Assembly: GCA_963691815.1 (NCBI GenBank)
Contig: OY829666.1
Location: 620,001 to 684,000, forward strand
DNA: 64,000 nucleotides
Reading direction: 5' to 3'
Origin: Echiichthys vipera
Taxonomy: Eukaryota; Chordata; Actinopteri; Perciformes; Trachinidae
Part shown: piece by piece, positions 61,401 to 64,000 of the stretch
How positions within the stretch are numbered: the stretch's first letter is position 1
How the letters are laid out: each line of letters starts with the position of its first letter
The notes under the pieces: generated by a model
What the model was told of the DNA's origin: nothing
Database searches by the model: none
What the model saw: the letters and a program-made list of their open reading frames with translations, nothing else
Made by a program: the position numbers and the translations under genes

Positions 61401-64000
61401 ATGCTAAAGTGCCCTCTTTGGAGCCAAAACGTGTGCTAAAGTGTCCTCTAGGAGCCAAACATGCTAGAGTTCCCTCTAGAAAACCAAAACTTGTGCTAAA
61501 GTGCCCTCTAGGAGCCTAAAAACGTGGTACAGTGCCCTATTGAAACCAAAATCGGTGCTAAAGTGCACTCTTGGAAGCCAAAACGTGTGCTATAGCACTC
61601 TCTTGGGAGCCAAACATGCTAGTTGCACGCAAAAGTGCCCTCTAGGATCCTAAACACGTGCTAAAGTGCTCTCTAGGAGCCAAAACGTGTGCTAAAGTGT
61701 CGTCTTGGAAGCCAAAACATGTGCTAAAATGATCTCTTACGAGCCCAAACATGTGCTAAAGTGCTCTCTAGGAGCCCAAACATGTGCTAAAGTGCACTCT
61801 TTGGAGCTAAAATGTGTGCTAAAGTATCCTCTTGGGAGCCAAAATGTGTGCTTTAGTGCCCTCTAAGAGCCAAACATGCTAGAGTACCCTCTAGAAACCA
61901 AAACTTGTGTTAAAGTGCACTCTTTGGAGCCAAACATGCGAAACCAAAACTTGTGCTAAAGTTCGATCTAGGAGCCTAAACCCGTGGTAAAGTGACCTGT
62001 AGAAACCAAAACTTGTGCTAAAGTGTCATCTAGGAGCCCAAACACGTGTTAAAGTGTCCTCTAGGGGACAAAACTTGCGCTAAAGTGCCCTCTAGGAGCC
62101 TAAACACGTGCAGTAGTGCCCTCTAGGAGCCTAAACACGTGCTTAAGTGCACTCTTGGGAGCCAAAATGTGTGCTAAAGTATCCTCTTGGGAGCCATAAC
62201 GCGTGCTAAAGTGCCGTCTTGGAAGCCAAAACATGTGCTAAAGTGCTCTCTTTGGAGCCAAAACGTGTGCTAAAGTCTTCTCTTGGGAGCCCAAACACAT
62301 GCTTAAGTGCCCTCTAGTTGCCCAAACACGTGCTAAAGTGCACTCTTGGGAGCCAAAATGTGTGCTTAAGTATCATCTTTTTAGCCAAAACGTGTACTAA
62401 AGTGCCCTCTAGGAGCCAAACATGCTAGAGTACCCACTAGAAACCAAAACTTGTGCTAAAATTCCCTCTGTGAGCCTAAACACGTTGTAATGTGCCCTCT
62501 AGAAACCAAAACTTGTGCTAAAGTGCCCTCTAGGAGCCTAAACACGTGCTTAAGTTCCCTCTAGGAGCCAAAACTTGTACTAAAGTGATCTCTTGAGAGC
62601 CAAAACTTGTGCTAAGGTGCCGTCTTGGAAGCTAAAACGTGTGCTTAAGTCCTCTCTTGGGAACCAAAACGTGTGCTAAAGTGCTCTCTTAGGAGCCCAA
62701 ACACCTGTAAAGTGCCTTCTAGGAGCCCAAACACGTGCTAAAGTACTCTTTTGGAGCACAACCAAGTGCTAAAGTGGCCTCTAGGAGCCCAAAATCGTGC
62801 ATAAGTGCCCTCTAGGAGCCAAAACGTGTGCTAAAGTGTTGTCTTGGAAGCCAAAACACGTGTTAAAGTGCTCTCTTCGGAGCCAAAACTTGTGCTTAAG
62901 TACTCTCTTACGAGCCCAAAAACATGCTAAAGTGCCCTCTAGGAGCCCAAACACGTGCTAAAGTGCACTCTTGGGAGCCAAAATGTGTGCTAAAGTATCC
63001 TCTTGGGAGCCAAAACTTGTGCTAAAGTTCGATCTAGGAGCCTAAACCCGTGGTAAAGTGACCTGTAGAAACCAAAACTTGTGCTAAAGTGTCATCTAGG
63101 AGCCCAAACACGTGTTAAAGTGTCCTCTAGGGGACAAAACTTGCGCTAAAGTGCCCTCTAGGAGCCTAAACACGTGCAGTAGTGCCCTCTAGGAGCCTAA
63201 ACACGTGCTTAAGTGCACTCTTGGGAGCCAAAATGTGTGCTAAAGTATCCTCTTGGGAGCCATAACGCGTGCTAAAGTGCCGTCTTGGAAGCCAAAACAT
63301 GTGCTAAAGTGCTCTCTTTGGAGCCAAAACGTGTGCTAAAGTCTTCTCTTGGGAGCCCAAACACATGCTTAAGTGCCCTCTAGTTGCCCAAACACGTGCT
63401 AAAGTGCACTCTTGGGAGCCAAAATGTGTGCTTAAGTATCATCTTTTTAGCCAAAACGTGTACTAAAGTGCCCTCTAGGAGCCAAACATGCTAGAGTACC
63501 CACTAGAAACCAAAACTTGTGCTAAAATTCCCTCTGTGAGCCTAAACACGTTGTAATGTGCCCTCTAGAAACCAAAACTTGTGCTAAAGTGCCCTCTAGG
63601 AGCCTAAACACGTGCTTAAGTTCCCTCTAGGAGCCAAAACTTGTACTAAAGTGATCTCTTGAGAGCCAAAACTTGTGCTAAGGTGCCGTCTTGGAAGCTA
63701 AAACGTGTGCTTAAGTCCTCTCTTGGGAACCAAAACGTGTGCTAAAGTGCTCTCTTAGGAGCCCAAACACCTGTAAAGTGCCTTCTAGGAGCCCAAACAC
63801 GTGCTAAAGTACTCTTTTGGAGCACAACCAAGTGCTAAAGTGGCCTCTAGGAGCCCGAAATCGTGCATAAGTGCCCTCTAGGAGCCAAAACGTGTGCTAA
63901 AGTGTTGTCTTGGAAGCCAAAACACGTGTTAAAGTGCTCTCTTCGGAGCCAAAACTTGTGCTTAAGTACTCTCTTACGAGCCCAAAAACATGCTAAAGTG

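Larger units (their letters stand above)
36104..64000. repeat. Satellite block III, 31-bp monomer with higher-order repeats
   Basis: Continues the unit interrupted by the LINE and runs to the window end. The monomers are of the same family as block I, but with a different mix (more AGGGGACAAAACTTG, GCGAACCAAAAC and CATGCGAGAGTAACC units). The right 12 kb is the most homogenised part of the window. Apart from the two 153-bp inserts listed separately, nothing other than satellite was seen; there are no genes or RNA genes. Confidence 0.97.
52700..64000. repeat. Highly homogenised higher-order repeat of 1.3-1.36 kb
   Basis: The marker GCTAGTTGCACGC starts at 52835, 54709, 55976, 58957, 60319 and 61618. 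GCAGTAGTGCC starts at 53327, 55106, 56468, 57452, 59449, 60811, 62110 and 63176. Intervals of 1362 bp occur twice for the second marker and once for the first; 1299 bp occurs once for each. Copies are nearly identical over hundreds of bases. Length differences come from blocks of monomers gained or lost. The array continues beyond the window. Confidence 0.92.

Noticed and set aside
1366..64000. CRISPR-like array of short regular repeats
   Set aside because: There are no unique spacers: the whole 31-bp unit repeats, and the DNA is clearly eukaryotic (introns, LINEs, CACTA element).
1366..64000. Centromere identity from a CENP-B box
   Set aside because: No motif resembling the CENP-B box core (TTCG...CGGG) was seen in the monomer. 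Centromeric status cannot be claimed from sequence alone.

Overview
The window is about 83% tandem satellite DNA from an animal genome, most likely a teleost fish. That call rests on three dispersed elements of kinds abundant in fish: a CR1/L2-like LINE with an esterase-type ORF1, an EnSpm/CACTA transposon whose terminus starts CACTGCAAAAA, and an L2-group LINE with an intact 1004-residue ORF. No bacterial signal, rRNA, tRNA or ordinary host gene was recognised. The species cannot be named from this sequence.

Layout: (1) 1-1365, minus strand: the 5' part of a CR1/L2-like LINE, with ORF1 broken by a frameshift in an A7 run and the first 90 codons of the ORF2 endonuclease running off the window edge. 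(2) 1366-23332: satellite block I, built from a 31-bp monomer and organised into several higher-order repeats (HORs) of about 1.2, 2.8 and 2.03 kb plus a 409-bp tandem duplication. (3) 23333-28976: a non-satellite island starting with an EnSpm-type terminus. On the minus strand it carries a four-exon gene for a zinc-finger plus DDD-type transposase; the C-terminal part is displaced by a frameshift and a nonsense codon. A possible divergent plus-strand exon lies upstream. (4) about 28977-32320: satellite block II. (5) 32321-36103: a nearly perfect L2-group LINE inserted into one satellite monomer, whose empty version can be seen elsewhere in the window. (6) 36104-64000: satellite block III, with HORs of 1.2-1.4, 2.7, 1.3-1.36 and 4.1 kb. 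A 153-bp foreign insert sits in two copies exactly 4125 bp apart.

How the parts relate: the satellite is the substrate and the elements are insertions in it. HOR period differences are often 62 or 63 bp, about two monomers, as expected from unequal exchange. The duplicated 153-bp insert shows that a passenger can be copied along with a HOR. The monomer repeatedly carries the E-box CACGTG and, on the minus strand, GCACTTTA; both are noted as testable ideas, not as demonstrated functions. No convincing new gene system was found. The most unusual object is the giant 31-bp satellite with layered HORs and its embedded, nearly complete EnSpm transposase gene.
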